28,714 nucleotides of DNA from an uncultured Muribaculaceae bacterium. GTDB taxonomy: Bacteria; Bacteroidota; Bacteroidia; Bacteroidales; Muribaculaceae. Both the position numbers and the translations under genes were made by a program. The stretch spans positions 1-28,714 of the forward strand of contig CAUBWJ010000028.1 in assembly GCA_958439725.1 (NCBI GenBank), given 5' to 3'. Position 1 is the first letter of the stretch. Every line of letters starts with the position of its first letter. The notes under the pieces are model-generated. The model did not search any database and was not told the origin of the DNA. It saw nothing but the letters and a program-made list of their open reading frames with translations. This document shows positions 8,175-16,753 of this stretch, one piece after another.

Positions 8175-9098
8175 ATGACAATGGAAAAAATCAAAGGACT
8201 CATAGACGCGCCGTTCACCCCATTCCTGGCCAACGGTGACGTGAACCTCGAACCCATACCGGCCTACGCCGCCATGCTTCAGAAAAACGGACTCAAAGGA
8301 GTATTCATCAACGGCTCGTCGGGCGAGGGCTACATGCTCACCGACGACGAACGCAAACGCCTCACCGAGGCATGGGTGAAGGCTGCTCCCGAAGGATTCA
8401 AAGTGATAGTGCACGTGGGGAGCTGCTGCGCGCGCGCAAGCCGCGAACTCGCCCGCCACGCCGCTGAAGTCGGAGCTTGGGGCATCGGCGCCATGGCTCC
8501 TCCCTTCCCCAAGATAGGACGCATAGAGGAACTGGTGAAATACATCGAGGAAATCGCCTCCGGCGCTCCCGAACTCCCGTTTTATTACTATCACATCCCG
8601 GCCTTCAACGGCGCATATCTGCCGATGCTCGACCTGCTCAAGGCCGTTGACGGCCGCGTGCCCAACTTCGCGGGCATCAAATACACATTCGAGAGCCTCT
8701 ATGAATACAACCAGTGCCGCATGTACAAGGACGGCAAATATGACATGCTCCACGGCCAGGACGAGACCATTCTCCCCTGTCTCGCCATGGGAGGCGCACA
8801 GGGTGGCATAGGCGGCACCACCAACTACAACGGCCGCGAACTCACAGCCATAATAGACTGCTGGAACCGCGGCGACCTGGAAGGCGCACGCGAACACCAG
8901 AATTTCTCGCAGGAGGTGATAAACGTGATATGCCGTTATCGCGGCAACATCGTGGGCGGAAAGCGCATCATGAAGCTCATAGGCCTTGACCTCGGCCCCA
9001 ACCGCACACCGTTCCGCAACGTAACCGCCGATGAAGAGAAAGCCATGAAGAAAGAACTCGAGGAAATCGGGTTCTTCGACCGCTGCAACAAATTCTGA
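8175..9098 (+). CDS. nanL: N-acetylneuraminate lyase
   Basis: This cytoplasmic TIM-barrel aldolase of the DHDPS/NAL superfamily would split N-acetylneuraminate into pyruvate and N-acetylmannosamine. Its 307 residues match the family length. Visible motifs are NGSSGEG (46-52), which binds the pyruvate carboxylate in this superfamily, a tyrosine-rich segment FYYYHIP in which Tyr139 precedes HIP like the catalytic Tyr of known lyases, and GIKY with Lys169 as the Schiff-base lysine. The motif after the tyrosine and the neighbours favour sialate lyase over dihydrodipicolinate synthase. It follows nanT by 48 nt and precedes the epimerase by 10 nt. A second ATG six bases downstream could also be used. 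Bacteroides homologues are called nanL, others nanA. Confidence 0.88.
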   Translation: MTMEKIKGLIDAPFTPFLANGDVNLEPIPAYAAMLQKNGLKGVFINGSSGEGYMLTDDERKRLTEAWVKAAPEGFKVIVHVGSCCARASRELARHAAEVGAWGIGAMAPPFPKIGRIEELVKYIEEIASGAPELPFYYYHIPAFNGAYLPMLDLLKAVDGRVPNFAGIKYTFESLYEYNQCRMYKDGKYDMLHGQDETILPCLAMGGAQGGIGGTTNYNGRELTAIIDCWNRGDLEGAREHQNFSQEVINVICRYRGNIVGGKRIMKLIGLDLGPNRTPFRNVTADEEKAMKKELEEIGFFDRCNKF

Positions 9099-9108
9099 TA
9101 CCTCCGCC

Positions 9109-10305
9109 ATGGATAAAAATCAAATCAAAGAATACCTTCAGGAGTGCCGCGAGCGCTATGCCAGCGGCCTCACCACCGACATACTTCCGTTCTGGCTCGA
9201 TCACGGCCTCGACCGCGTGAACGGTGGAGTATATACCTGCGTGGATCGCGCCGGAAATCTCATGGACACCACCAAATCGGTATGGTTTCAGGGAAGGTGC
9301 GCGTTCGTCTACTCGTTTGCCTACAACAACATCGAGCGGCGTCCCGAGTACCTCGACATGGCCCGCAGCTGCCTCGATTTCATAGAGGCCCACTGCTTCG
9401 ACCGCACCGACGGCCGCATGTACTTCGAGGTTACGGCCGACGGGCGCCCCCTGCGCAAGCGCCGCTATGTGTTCTCGGAGTGTTTCGCGGCCATAGCCAT
9501 GAGCGAATACTCCATAGCCACCGGCGATGCCTCATACGCCCGGAAGGCCCTCGATCTCTTCAAGGACATACGCCGCTTCATAGCCACCCCGGGGATGCTT
9601 CCGCCCAAATACGAGCCTATACTCCAGGCAAGAAGCCACTCCATAACCATGATTCTCATCAACACGGCATCGTGCCTGCGCCGCGCCGGCATCACCGACC
9701 CCGTGATCGACGAGCAGATTGACGAGTCGCTTCACGCCCTCGCCACCTACTTCGTTCACCCCGAGTACAAAGCCCTGCTCGAAATGACCGGAATGGACGG
9801 AGAAGTGATCGACACACTGGCCGGACGCACCATAAATCCCGGCCATTGCATCGAGACGTCGTGGTTCCTGCTTGAGGAAGCGCGCCACCGCTCCGATTCC
9901 GCCCTGGAGAAACTCGCCCTGCAGATTCTCGACTGGAGCTGGGAATGGGGCTGGGACGACGAATTCGGCGGCATAATCAACTTCCGCGACTGCAAGGGCT
10001 TCCCCAATCAGGACTATTCACAGGACATGAAGTTCTGGTGGCCCCAGACGGAGGCCATCATCGCCACCCTCTACGCCTATCTGGCCACCGGCGACAACCG
10101 CTACATAGAGCGTCACCGCCTCATCGACGAGTGGACTTACTCGCATCTGCCCGACCCCGCCTACGGAGAATGGTTCGGTTATCTCCACCGCGACGGCACC
10201 GTGGCGCAGCCGGCCAAGGGCAACCTGTTCAAAGGCCCGTTCCACATCCCGCGCATGATGGTGCGCAGCGTGATGCTCATCGACGATATTCTAAAGAAAC
10301 TCTGA
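9109..10305 (+). CDS. nanE: N-acylglucosamine 2-epimerase (AGE family), ManNAc to GlcNAc
   Basis: This cytoplasmic (alpha/alpha)6-barrel enzyme would interconvert N-acetylmannosamine and N-acetylglucosamine, the step after the lyase. It has 398 residues, the usual length. Residues fitting the AGE active site are Arg63 in QGRCAF, His246 in GHCIETSW and His379 in GPFHIPRM; the two His are the expected acid/base pair. Aromatic-rich stretches (DWSWEWGWDD, KFWWPQTEA) line the barrel as in relatives. It belongs to the renin-binding-protein-like family used by Bacteroides, not the TIM-barrel NanE of Escherichia coli. It sits 10 nt after the lyase and 16 nt before the esterase fusion. Other AGE-family reactions on sugars are possible from sequence alone, but the operon makes this role likely. 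Confidence 0.87.
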   Translation: MDKNQIKEYLQECRERYASGLTTDILPFWLDHGLDRVNGGVYTCVDRAGNLMDTTKSVWFQGRCAFVYSFAYNNIERRPEYLDMARSCLDFIEAHCFDRTDGRMYFEVTADGRPLRKRRYVFSECFAAIAMSEYSIATGDASYARKALDLFKDIRRFIATPGMLPPKYEPILQARSHSITMILINTASCLRRAGITDPVIDEQIDESLHALATYFVHPEYKALLEMTGMDGEVIDTLAGRTINPGHCIETSWFLLEEARHRSDSALEKLALQILDWSWEWGWDDEFGGIINFRDCKGFPNQDYSQDMKFWWPQTEAIIATLYAYLATGDNRYIERHRLIDEWTYSHLPDPAYGEWFGYLHRDGTVAQPAKGNLFKGPFHIPRMMVRSVMLIDDILKKL

Positions 10306-10321
10306 TTCCACCCTCCCTGCC

Positions 10322-13300
10322 ATGAAACGACTCCTTGTTCTGCTTACAGCCATGACCGCCGTGCTCCTCGCAGCCGCGAAGCCGGTGAAAGTGGCATGCA
10401 TAGGCAACAGCATAACCTACGGTTCCACTCTCGCCGACCCCTCGACAGATTCCTATCCCTCGCAGCTTGCCCGGCTGCTCGGCGACGGCTATGTGGTGGG
10501 CAATTTCGGCCGACCCGGCGCCACACTGCTCAACAACGGCCACAATCCCTACATGGCCTCGGAAGAGTGGGCCAGAGCCAAGGAGTTCCGGCCCGACATA
10601 GCCATAATACACTTAGGAATCAACGACACCGACCCGCGCGACTGGCCCTACTTCAACCGTGCGTTCAAGACGGATTATCTGAGCCTTATCGACACCCTGC
10701 GCCAGATTAACCCCGACGTGCGCATCTACATAGCCAATCTTTCGCCTCTGCTCTCAAGCCACTGGCGATTCCGCAGCGGAACGCGCGTATGGCGCGACAA
10801 AATCCGCGAGGAAATAAGCAAGGTGGCAGCTGAAAGCGGATGCACCCTGATAGACTTCAACACCCCTCTTCACGACCGTCACAACCTGATACATGACTCT
10901 ATCCACCCCAACGAGGAAGGAGCGAAGCTGCTCGCAAGCTACGTATACGGGGCGATTACGGGCGATTACGGGGGTCTGAGGCTGTCGCCGGTGATGAGCG
11001 ACGGCATGGTGCTTCAGCGCGATGAATACCTCACCCTCCACGGGCGTGCCAATGCAGGAGCCGCAATCACGCTCCGCCTCGACGGACGGTCATACCACAC
11101 CACCGCCGATGCCGAAGGTTTCTGGAAGGTGAAGACCCTTCCGCTGGTTGCCAACGGCCGCAAGCTCACCCTGACGGTGACCGACGGCCGCGACACCGTG
11201 ACCGTGCGCGACATCCTTGCCGGAGAGGTGTGGATGGCGAGCGGACAGAGCAACATGGCTTTCCCTCTCCGCGACGCCACAGGCGGTCCGCAGGCCATAG
11301 CCGCCAGCGGCGACTCTCTGCTGAGATTCTTCGTGATGGAGCCGATAGCCCTCACGGACAACACCACGTGGTCCGACTCCATACGGGAGCGTGTCAACGA
11401 CCTCCGCTATTTCGAGCCTAAAGGCTGGCACGACGCGAGTCCCGAAGTCACCCCCGGCGTGTCGGCCGTGGCCTACTTCTTCGCCCGTGAGCTGCGCGAC
11501 AGCCTCAGGGTGCCCGTGGGCATAATCCAGAACGCCGTGGGCGGTTCCGGCATAGAATCGTGGATCGACGTTGAGAAACTGCGTGCGGTCATGCCCGAGC
11601 TACTCAACGACTGGAGCCGCAACGACTATGTGCAGCCCTGGGTGCGCGGACGCGCCATCCAGAACATGGGAGGCGACCAGAAGCACCTGCGTCACCCCTA
11701 CGAGCCAAGCTATCTCTTCTCCACGGCCATCTCGCCGCTCGAGCGGTTTCCCGTCCGCGGCATTATCTGGTATCAGGGAGAAAGCAATGAGCATAACATA
11801 GAAATCCACGAGGCCCTCTTCCCGACATTCGTGGCCAATATGCGCGAATACTTCGGCAAGCGCGACCTCCCCTTCAACTTCGTGCAGCTGAGTTCGCTGT
11901 CAAGGCCGTCGTGGGGCGAATTCCGCAACATGCAGACGGTGCTCCGCAACCGTGTGGGCAACATAGGGATGGCCGTGAGCCTCGACCATGGCGACTCCCT
12001 CGACGTACACCCCCACGACAAAGCTCCCGTGGGCGACCGTCTGGCCCGTCTGGCCCTCAGCCGCACATATCACCGCGCCATAGAAGCCGCGGGACCTGAA
12101 CCGCTGATTGCCTCCAACCGCGACGGAGCTGTGTGGCTCACTATGTCGGCAACCCCTAAATCGTTCGACGGCAAACCGTTGAGATACTTTGAAATAGCCT
12201 CGGATACCGACCCATTCAGACCGGCCCGGGCCGAGATAATCGGTAATAAGATAAAAGTCTATAATATGAATGTGAAAAATCCCACAGTGGTAAGATATGC
12301 CTGGGAATCGTTCGTGCGCCCCAATCTTGTAAGCCAAGCCGGACTTCCCTCTCCGACCTTTGAAATCGAGGCAGAGAACGCCGGCGCCCTCGAGATAGAA
12401 CCCGGCCTTGACGCCGGAGTATCCGCGCCTTTCTGCGGAGCAATCGCCGACCGCGTGATTGTGGCCGGAGGATGCAATTTCCCGGAACACCCCATGGCGC
12501 CCAATTCAGTGAAACGTTTCTACCGCGGCATCTATGTGCTGACCGACGACAACCGCTGGGAAAAGATAGGCAACCTTCCGGAAACCATGGCCTACGGCGC
12601 CACGGCTGCTACTGACAGCGCGCTCGTGCTCATAGGCGGCGACAACGGCAAGGGTGCCACCGACGCCGTGAGGATGCTGCGCCTCGACGGACTCACACCG
12701 CGAATCACCGACCTCCCCGCGCTCCCCGGCACCCTCGACAACATGGCTGTGGCAGCGATAGGCCACACGGTTTATGTGGCCGGCGGCAACTTCAACGGCA
12801 TGCCATCCACCCGGCTGTTTGCCCTCGACCTCCACGCCGACAGCACCGGCTGGAAGGAACTGGCACCGATGCCCGGGAATCCGCGCGTGCAGCCCGTAAT
12901 GGCAGCATCTGGCGGCAAGCTGTATCTCTGGGGTGGCTTCGCCGGCCGTCACGAAGGCCATGAGCCCTCACTGGAGCTTGACGGCCTTTGCTACAACCCT
13001 GCCAACAACAAATGGAGCCCCCTCCCGGCTCCCGAAACCGTGGATGGTGAGAAAGTGAGTCTGGGCGGCGGTGTGGCCGTGACACTTCCCACAGGCACAA
13101 TCGCCACAATAGGCGGCGTAAACAAGGACGTGTTCCTCGAGGCCCTGCGCAATCAGGCCCCCGACTATCTTTCACATGAACCCGAATGGTACCGCTTCAA
13201 CGACCATCTGCTCATCTTCGACCCCCGCAAGGGCAAATGGAGCGACTTCGGCCGCCAGGAGGGCGCGGCACGTGCAGGGGCGGGCGCGGCCGCTGACTCC

Positions 13301-13396
13301 AAGGGACGCATCTACATCAACGGCGGCGAAGTGAAACCCCGCATACGCACCGCCGAGTTCATGATAATCTCTCCCTACGATTATTCGCGCCGGTAA
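10322..13396 (+). CDS. Secreted SGNH hydrolase / sialate O-acetylesterase / NanM-type mutarotase fusion
   Basis: This 1,024-residue protein starts with a signal peptide (about 1-19), so it should work in the periplasm or outside. Domain 1 (about 22-215) is an SGNH hydrolase with GNSIT (Ser30), GIND (Asn101) and DSIH (Asp192, His195). Domain 2 (about 218-690) is a sialate O-acetylesterase (SASA) domain with GQSNM (Ser310), WYQGESN and a DVH catalytic pair (Asp561, His563). Domain 3 (from about 704) is a kelch-like beta-propeller with repeated GG motifs (VAGG, LIGGD, VAGGNF, LWGGF, TIGG, INGGE). It resembles NanM, the N-acetylneuraminate epimerase, and the cyclically permuted mutarotase family. 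The protein would remove O-acetyl groups and bring sialic acid to its equilibrium anomers before import. Double-esterase proteins are known in Bacteroides; the added propeller is the unusual part. Confidence 0.88.
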   Translation: MKRLLVLLTAMTAVLLAAAKPVKVACIGNSITYGSTLADPSTDSYPSQLARLLGDGYVVGNFGRPGATLLNNGHNPYMASEEWARAKEFRPDIAIIHLGINDTDPRDWPYFNRAFKTDYLSLIDTLRQINPDVRIYIANLSPLLSSHWRFRSGTRVWRDKIREEISKVAAESGCTLIDFNTPLHDRHNLIHDSIHPNEEGAKLLASYVYGAITGDYGGLRLSPVMSDGMVLQRDEYLTLHGRANAGAAITLRLDGRSYHTTADAEGFWKVKTLPLVANGRKLTLTVTDGRDTVTVRDILAGEVWMASGQSNMAFPLRDATGGPQAIAASGDSLLRFFVMEPIALTDNTTWSDSIRERVNDLRYFEPKGWHDASPEVTPGVSAVAYFFARELRDSLRVPVGIIQNAVGGSGIESWIDVEKLRAVMPELLNDWSRNDYVQPWVRGRAIQNMGGDQKHLRHPYEPSYLFSTAISPLERFPVRGIIWYQGESNEHNIEIHEALFPTFVANMREYFGKRDLPFNFVQLSSLSRPSWGEFRNMQTVLRNRVGNIGMAVSLDHGDSLDVHPHDKAPVGDRLARLALSRTYHRAIEAAGPEPLIASNRDGAVWLTMSATPKSFDGKPLRYFEIASDTDPFRPARAEIIGNKIKVYNMNVKNPTVVRYAWESFVRPNLVSQAGLPSPTFEIEAENAGALEIEPGLDAGVSAPFCGAIADRVIVAGGCNFPEHPMAPNSVKRFYRGIYVLTDDNRWEKIGNLPETMAYGATAATDSALVLIGGDNGKGATDAVRMLRLDGLTPRITDLPALPGTLDNMAVAAIGHTVYVAGGNFNGMPSTRLFALDLHADSTGWKELAPMPGNPRVQPVMAASGGKLYLWGGFAGRHEGHEPSLELDGLCYNPANNKWSPLPAPETVDGEKVSLGGGVAVTLPTGTIATIGGVNKDVFLEALRNQAPDYLSHEPEWYRFNDHLLIFDPRKGKWSDFGRQEGAARAGAGAAADSKGRIYINGGEVKPRIRTAEFMIISPYDYSRR

Positions 13397-13397
13397 T

Positions 13398-14168
13398 ATG
13401 GAACTCAACAAAGATATAGACCTCTCCACAAGCAACTACGGCACTGCACGCGCGCTCCACTACGACATGGCGTTGATTCCGTGGGGTGCCACCGAGCCGC
13501 ATAATCTGCATCTGCCATATCTCACGGATGCGATTCTGAGCCACGACATATCCGTGGATGCCGCCCGCGAGGCTCTGGAACGCTACGGACTGCGGTGCAT
13601 GGTGATGCCTCCGGTGCCGCTTGGCGCGCAGAATCCCGGTCAGCGCGACCTGAAATTCTGTGTGCACTACCGTTACGACACCCAGCGCGCCGTGCTAACC
13701 GACATGCTATCGTCGCTCCGCCACCAGGGTATTCGCCGCGTGCTGATCGTGAACGGCCACGGCGGCAATTCGTTCAAGAACATGATACGTGATCTGAGCG
13801 TGGACATGCCCGACATGCTCGTGGCCACCAGCGAGTGGTTCAAGCTCGCCCCGGCGCGCGAGTATTTCGAGCACCCCGACGACCATGCCGACGAACTGGA
13901 GACATCCGTGATGATGCATTATCATCCTGAGTTGGTGAATATCAGCGAGGCCGGCGACGGCCATCACGGCGGATTCGAATCGGATATACTTACCTCGGGG
14001 AAAGCCTGGGTGCCGCGCAACTGGCTCCGCGTAAGCGAAGACACCGGCATAGGCGATCCGCGCCGAGCCACGGCCGAAAAAGGGGCCGCTTTCGCCCGCG
14101 CCGTGGCCTCGGAATATGCCGCGCTGATACGCGACCTCTGCCAACCGGATCTTTACAGGAAGCTGTAA
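13398..14168 (+). CDS. Creatininase-family amide hydrolase in the nan operon
   Basis: This 256-residue protein belongs to the creatininase family of metal-dependent amidohydrolases. Metal-site motifs are present: ATEPHNLHLPYLTD with Glu33, His35 and Asp44, NGHGGN with His121, and HADELETS (163-170) with Glu166 and Glu168. It has no signal peptide and should be cytoplasmic. Its start codon lies one base after the stop of the preceding gene, so it is surely co-transcribed and probably translationally coupled. The substrate is unknown. Creatininase itself, a formamide hydrolase of flavin/deazaflavin synthesis and the mycofactocin peptidase MftE all belong to this family, so the fold says only that an amide or cyclic amide is cleaved. 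In this setting an N-acyl group on a sialic-acid-derived amino sugar is a possible target; that is inference. Confidence 0.85.
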   Translation: MELNKDIDLSTSNYGTARALHYDMALIPWGATEPHNLHLPYLTDAILSHDISVDAAREALERYGLRCMVMPPVPLGAQNPGQRDLKFCVHYRYDTQRAVLTDMLSSLRHQGIRRVLIVNGHGGNSFKNMIRDLSVDMPDMLVATSEWFKLAPAREYFEHPDDHADELETSVMMHYHPELVNISEAGDGHHGGFESDILTSGKAWVPRNWLRVSEDTGIGDPRRATAEKGAAFARAVASEYAALIRDLCQPDLYRKL

Positions 14169-14187
14169 GAGTTAAATCTTATAAATC

Positions 14188-14964
14188 TTATAATTCGCGG
14201 CCGTCTATCAGGGCCTTCACTTCTTTGAAGGCGTAGATTGCCGTATGACCGTCAGGTTCTTCGAGGGAGAGCATCCCCGCGGGGGAAATGGCGGCTATAC
14301 GGGCATTGAAAGTGCGTTCTGTCGCGGTATCGCGGTAGGGATGCAGTCCTTCGCGGCGCCACAGATTGCGCATGTAAAGGCCGTGAAGCCGCTCCATGCC
14401 TTCGGAAGAGGAAAGATACTCACCGCAATACCCCATTATGTTCTGCGAGAGGACCTGTAGCACCTCATCTACCTCAAACTCATGCCCGGCTATCTGATAT
14501 ATCGAGACGGGATTGGGCGCATCGCTGAGAAATTCACGCTGGTTCACGTTCAGACCGATTCCCGCGACTGAGCGCAGTATGCGCGTGCCGCACAGCACGT
14601 TCTCTATCAATATGCCGCATATTTTCCGGTCATTCCAATAGATATCGTTTGGCCATTTCACGGCCACGGGAGCATCGTCGCCCAAAAATTCCCGCAGAGT
14701 CTCCACCACTGCGAGCGATACTACCTCCGACACGGCAAACTGCTGCGAAGCGGGAACCTCACCGGGTTCGATGAGCATTGACATGGTGACGTTGGCTCCC
14801 GGCTGGCTTTCCCACGAGTTGCCGCGCTGTCCGCGCCCGGCTGTCTGGGCAGCGGCCGTCACAACGGTGCCGTGACCATACGCGGCGCCATTGGCCTTTA
14901 GCCAGCTGTTGGTCGAATCAACTTCGTCCAACCGAATATACACAGGGGTTATTTCTGATTTCAT
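14188..14964 (-). CDS. birA: Biotin--[acetyl-CoA-carboxylase] ligase, monofunctional
   Basis: This cytoplasmic enzyme activates biotin with ATP and attaches it to the carrier domain of biotin-dependent carboxylases. The 258 residues begin directly with the catalytic domain. Motifs are GRGQRG (43-48), the biotinyl-adenylate loop, then KWPND (103-107) and KICGILIE (114-121). The N-terminal winged helix of bifunctional BirA repressors is missing, so it should not act as a DNA-binding regulator. A small C-terminal beta domain follows from about residue 205. It converges on the creatininase gene with a 19-nt gap and no clear terminator between them. It is divergent from the phage-like cassette across about 124 nt. 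Confidence 0.93.
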   Translation of the reverse strand: MKSEITPVYIRLDEVDSTNSWLKANGAAYGHGTVVTAAAQTAGRGQRGNSWESQPGANVTMSMLIEPGEVPASQQFAVSEVVSLAVVETLREFLGDDAPVAVKWPNDIYWNDRKICGILIENVLCGTRILRSVAGIGLNVNQREFLSDAPNPVSIYQIAGHEFEVDEVLQVLSQNIMGYCGEYLSSSEGMERLHGLYMRNLWRREGLHPYRDTATERTFNARIAAISPAGMLSLEEPDGHTAIYAFKEVKALIDGREL

Positions 14965-15046
14965 AACGCGAAATTAATACTTTTTCTTTGCTTGCGTATG
15001 CCGCGCATATATGCGGATTGACACCCTTCCGGCCAATCCGCAGCCC

Positions 15047-15054
15047 TAACTTTG
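15047..15054 (+). promoter_or_regulatory. Putative -7 box ahead of the phage-head-like cassette
   Basis: TAACTTTG matches TAnnTTTG exactly and lies 34 nt before the first cassette gene. A TTGACA at 15018-15023 lies 23 nt upstream, longer than the usual 19-21 nt, so the -33 element is uncertain. Confidence 0.5.
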
Positions 15055-15088
15055 CCTCACAATCGCAAAACATCAGACTCAATACTTT

Positions 15089-15439
15089 ATGGAAAACACA
15101 GAAGAACCCCTCCTTCAGCTTCCCCCCGAAGAAACGGGAACAGAAGAGACTCAGCCCGAAACCACACCTGAAGCGGATGCCGCAGAAGCCGCCGGCGCTT
15201 CCGCCGAGGCCACGGAGAGCCACGAATCCTCCGAAACCCCTGAGACCCCCGACATCGAAGTTCTCCTGGCCGAGGCGGAGCAGCGCGGCTACCTCCGGGG
15301 CCGCAACGAGGCGATAGAAGCCTCCATGCACACACCGGCCCTGCTTGAAAACAGCCGCCTCACCCGCGCCCGGGAGCTTGAGGCCCCCGACCCCGCATCG
15401 CTCTTTCTGAGCCGCATCCGTCCCGGCGTATGGGACTGA
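15089..15439 (+). CDS. Small acidic protein, candidate scaffold of a capsid cassette
   Basis: I do not recognise this 116-residue protein as a named family. The first 55 residues are low-complexity and strongly acidic (Glu, Thr, Pro, Ala). A likely helix follows (IEVLLAEAEQRGYLRGRNEA), then a conserved-looking tail LFLSRIRPGVWD. A short acidic, helical protein directly upstream of a major capsid gene is where tailed phages usually encode a scaffolding protein, so that role is a reasonable guess from position. It has its own promoter-like box and ends 39 nt before the capsid-like gene. Both genes start with the codons for Met-Glu-Asn. Confidence 0.65.
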   Translation: MENTEEPLLQLPPEETGTEETQPETTPEADAAEAAGASAEATESHESSETPETPDIEVLLAEAEQRGYLRGRNEAIEASMHTPALLENSRLTRARELEAPDPASLFLSRIRPGVWD

Positions 15440-15478
15440 CAACTATCACATAATCCATCTTTTCAAAACTATCTTATT

Positions 15479-16753
15479 ATGGAAAACAAAGCTACAGTAA
15501 TCGCCGGCACCGCAGGCGGAAACCATGTGACCGACGGCCCTCTCACCGTGCCCGCAGTGCGCGAGGCCTCGCCCGAACTCCTGCTCAACGAAATCGACAG
15601 CCGTATAGTGAAAGTGCGCCCCATGGCCACACCGGTCGACCAGATTTCACGCATGGTGGGAGCACGCCGCGCCAAATCCATGATCGTGGACTATTATTCG
15701 GTGGACACAAAGCCCTGTTCCACGACCTTCACCGAAGGGGTCACCGATACGGGCAAGACCTTCGACACTTACCGCATCCTCTCGGTGAAAACCGCCAACG
15801 ACCGCATATTCTCGCCCACCGAGACTCTTCTCGTGCCCGGGCTGCCGGGTTATGAGGGCAACAAGGTGTCCGGCTCAATGGTGCTGTATGTGGTCTCAGG
15901 GGCCTCAGATTCCACGCCGGGGCTTCAGGTGATAGTTCTTAACGCTGACCCCGCGGAAATGGAAGAGAACCGCCTTCCTGAGATCAAGGAGGGCATGGAA
16001 GTGGTGAGGATGGGACGAGCGGCCTCCGAACTCGACGTCCAGACACCGCAGTTCGAGGCCCTTCCGGTGAAAAGCCGTAATTTCTGCCAGATCTTTAAAG
16101 CCCAGGTTGAAAATTCCACCTACGTGAAGCTTTCGGCCAAGGAAACCGGATGGACATTCTCCGACCAGGAGGAAGTGGCTATAATGGACATGCGCATGGG
16201 CATGGAGAAGAACTTCCTGTTCGGCGTGAAGACACGCCTGACGGATCCGGTGAAGAACGACGAGGTGCTGTTCACTGGCGGCATCTGGAATCAGGCCGGT
16301 GGCGAAGAGACAGTATCGCTGGCCGATTTCAGCCAGGACACGGTGGTTGACATCATGCGCGCTGCCTTCACCGGCACCGCCGCCGGATCGCCCCGCAAGA
16401 TTCTCGTGGCCGGCTCAGGGCTTGTCCAGACTCTCAATAAGCTGGATTACAACAAGGTTGTGGCCGCAACCGAGACCGTGACCCGCTGGGGCATAGATTT
16501 CAACGAGCTCCGCTCGAAATTCGGCTCGCTCTATGTGATCCACTCCGAGATTTTCGACCAGTGCGGCCATGAGAACGACGGCCTGGTGATCGACCCGCAG
16601 TACCTCACCAAGTACAGCCACGTGCCTTTCACCGTGGAGCACCTCGACCTGAAGAAGAGCGGCGTGCGCAACACCGACGCCCTTGTGGTCACCGAGGCAA
16701 GCTGTCTGGTGCTCCGTCACCCGAAGTCCCACCTGAGAATCCTGGGCCGATGA
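15479..16753 (+). CDS. Phage major-capsid-like protein
   Basis: This 424-residue protein resembles the SU10-like/DUF5309-type major capsid proteins of Bacteroidetes and podovirus-like phages. This is by recall of pattern, not by search. Supporting features are an N-arm with RIVKVRPMATPVDQISRMVG, a middle part rich in beta strands, MDMRMGMEKNFLFGVKTR followed by a loop with TGGIWNQAGG, a helix-and-strand segment RKILVAGSGLVQTLNKL, and a terminal run FGSLYVIHSEIFDQCG then VIDPQYLTKYSHVPF and TEASCLVLRHP. Length fits a capsid subunit with no fused protease. The stop codon overlaps the next gene's start by 4 nt (ATGA), which implies coupled translation. No frameshift or premature stop is seen. 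A different shell-forming role is possible. Confidence 0.68.
   Translation: MENKATVIAGTAGGNHVTDGPLTVPAVREASPELLLNEIDSRIVKVRPMATPVDQISRMVGARRAKSMIVDYYSVDTKPCSTTFTEGVTDTGKTFDTYRILSVKTANDRIFSPTETLLVPGLPGYEGNKVSGSMVLYVVSGASDSTPGLQVIVLNADPAEMEENRLPEIKEGMEVVRMGRAASELDVQTPQFEALPVKSRNFCQIFKAQVENSTYVKLSAKETGWTFSDQEEVAIMDMRMGMEKNFLFGVKTRLTDPVKNDEVLFTGGIWNQAGGEETVSLADFSQDTVVDIMRAAFTGTAAGSPRKILVAGSGLVQTLNKLDYNKVVAATETVTRWGIDFNELRSKFGSLYVIHSEIFDQCGHENDGLVIDPQYLTKYSHVPFTVEHLDLKKSGVRNTDALVVTEASCLVLRHPKSHLRILGR

Noticed and set aside
8160..9110. 316-codon open frame on the minus strand covering the lyase gene
   Set aside because: The plus-strand frame has every lyase active-site motif; the antisense frame exists because GC-rich codons leave few stops on the other strand.
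14918..15442. 174-codon minus-strand frame across the birA 5' end and the small acidic gene
   Set aside because: It overlaps birA in another frame and is antisense to the acidic protein gene; the Gly/Phe-rich composition is that of a reverse-strand shadow.
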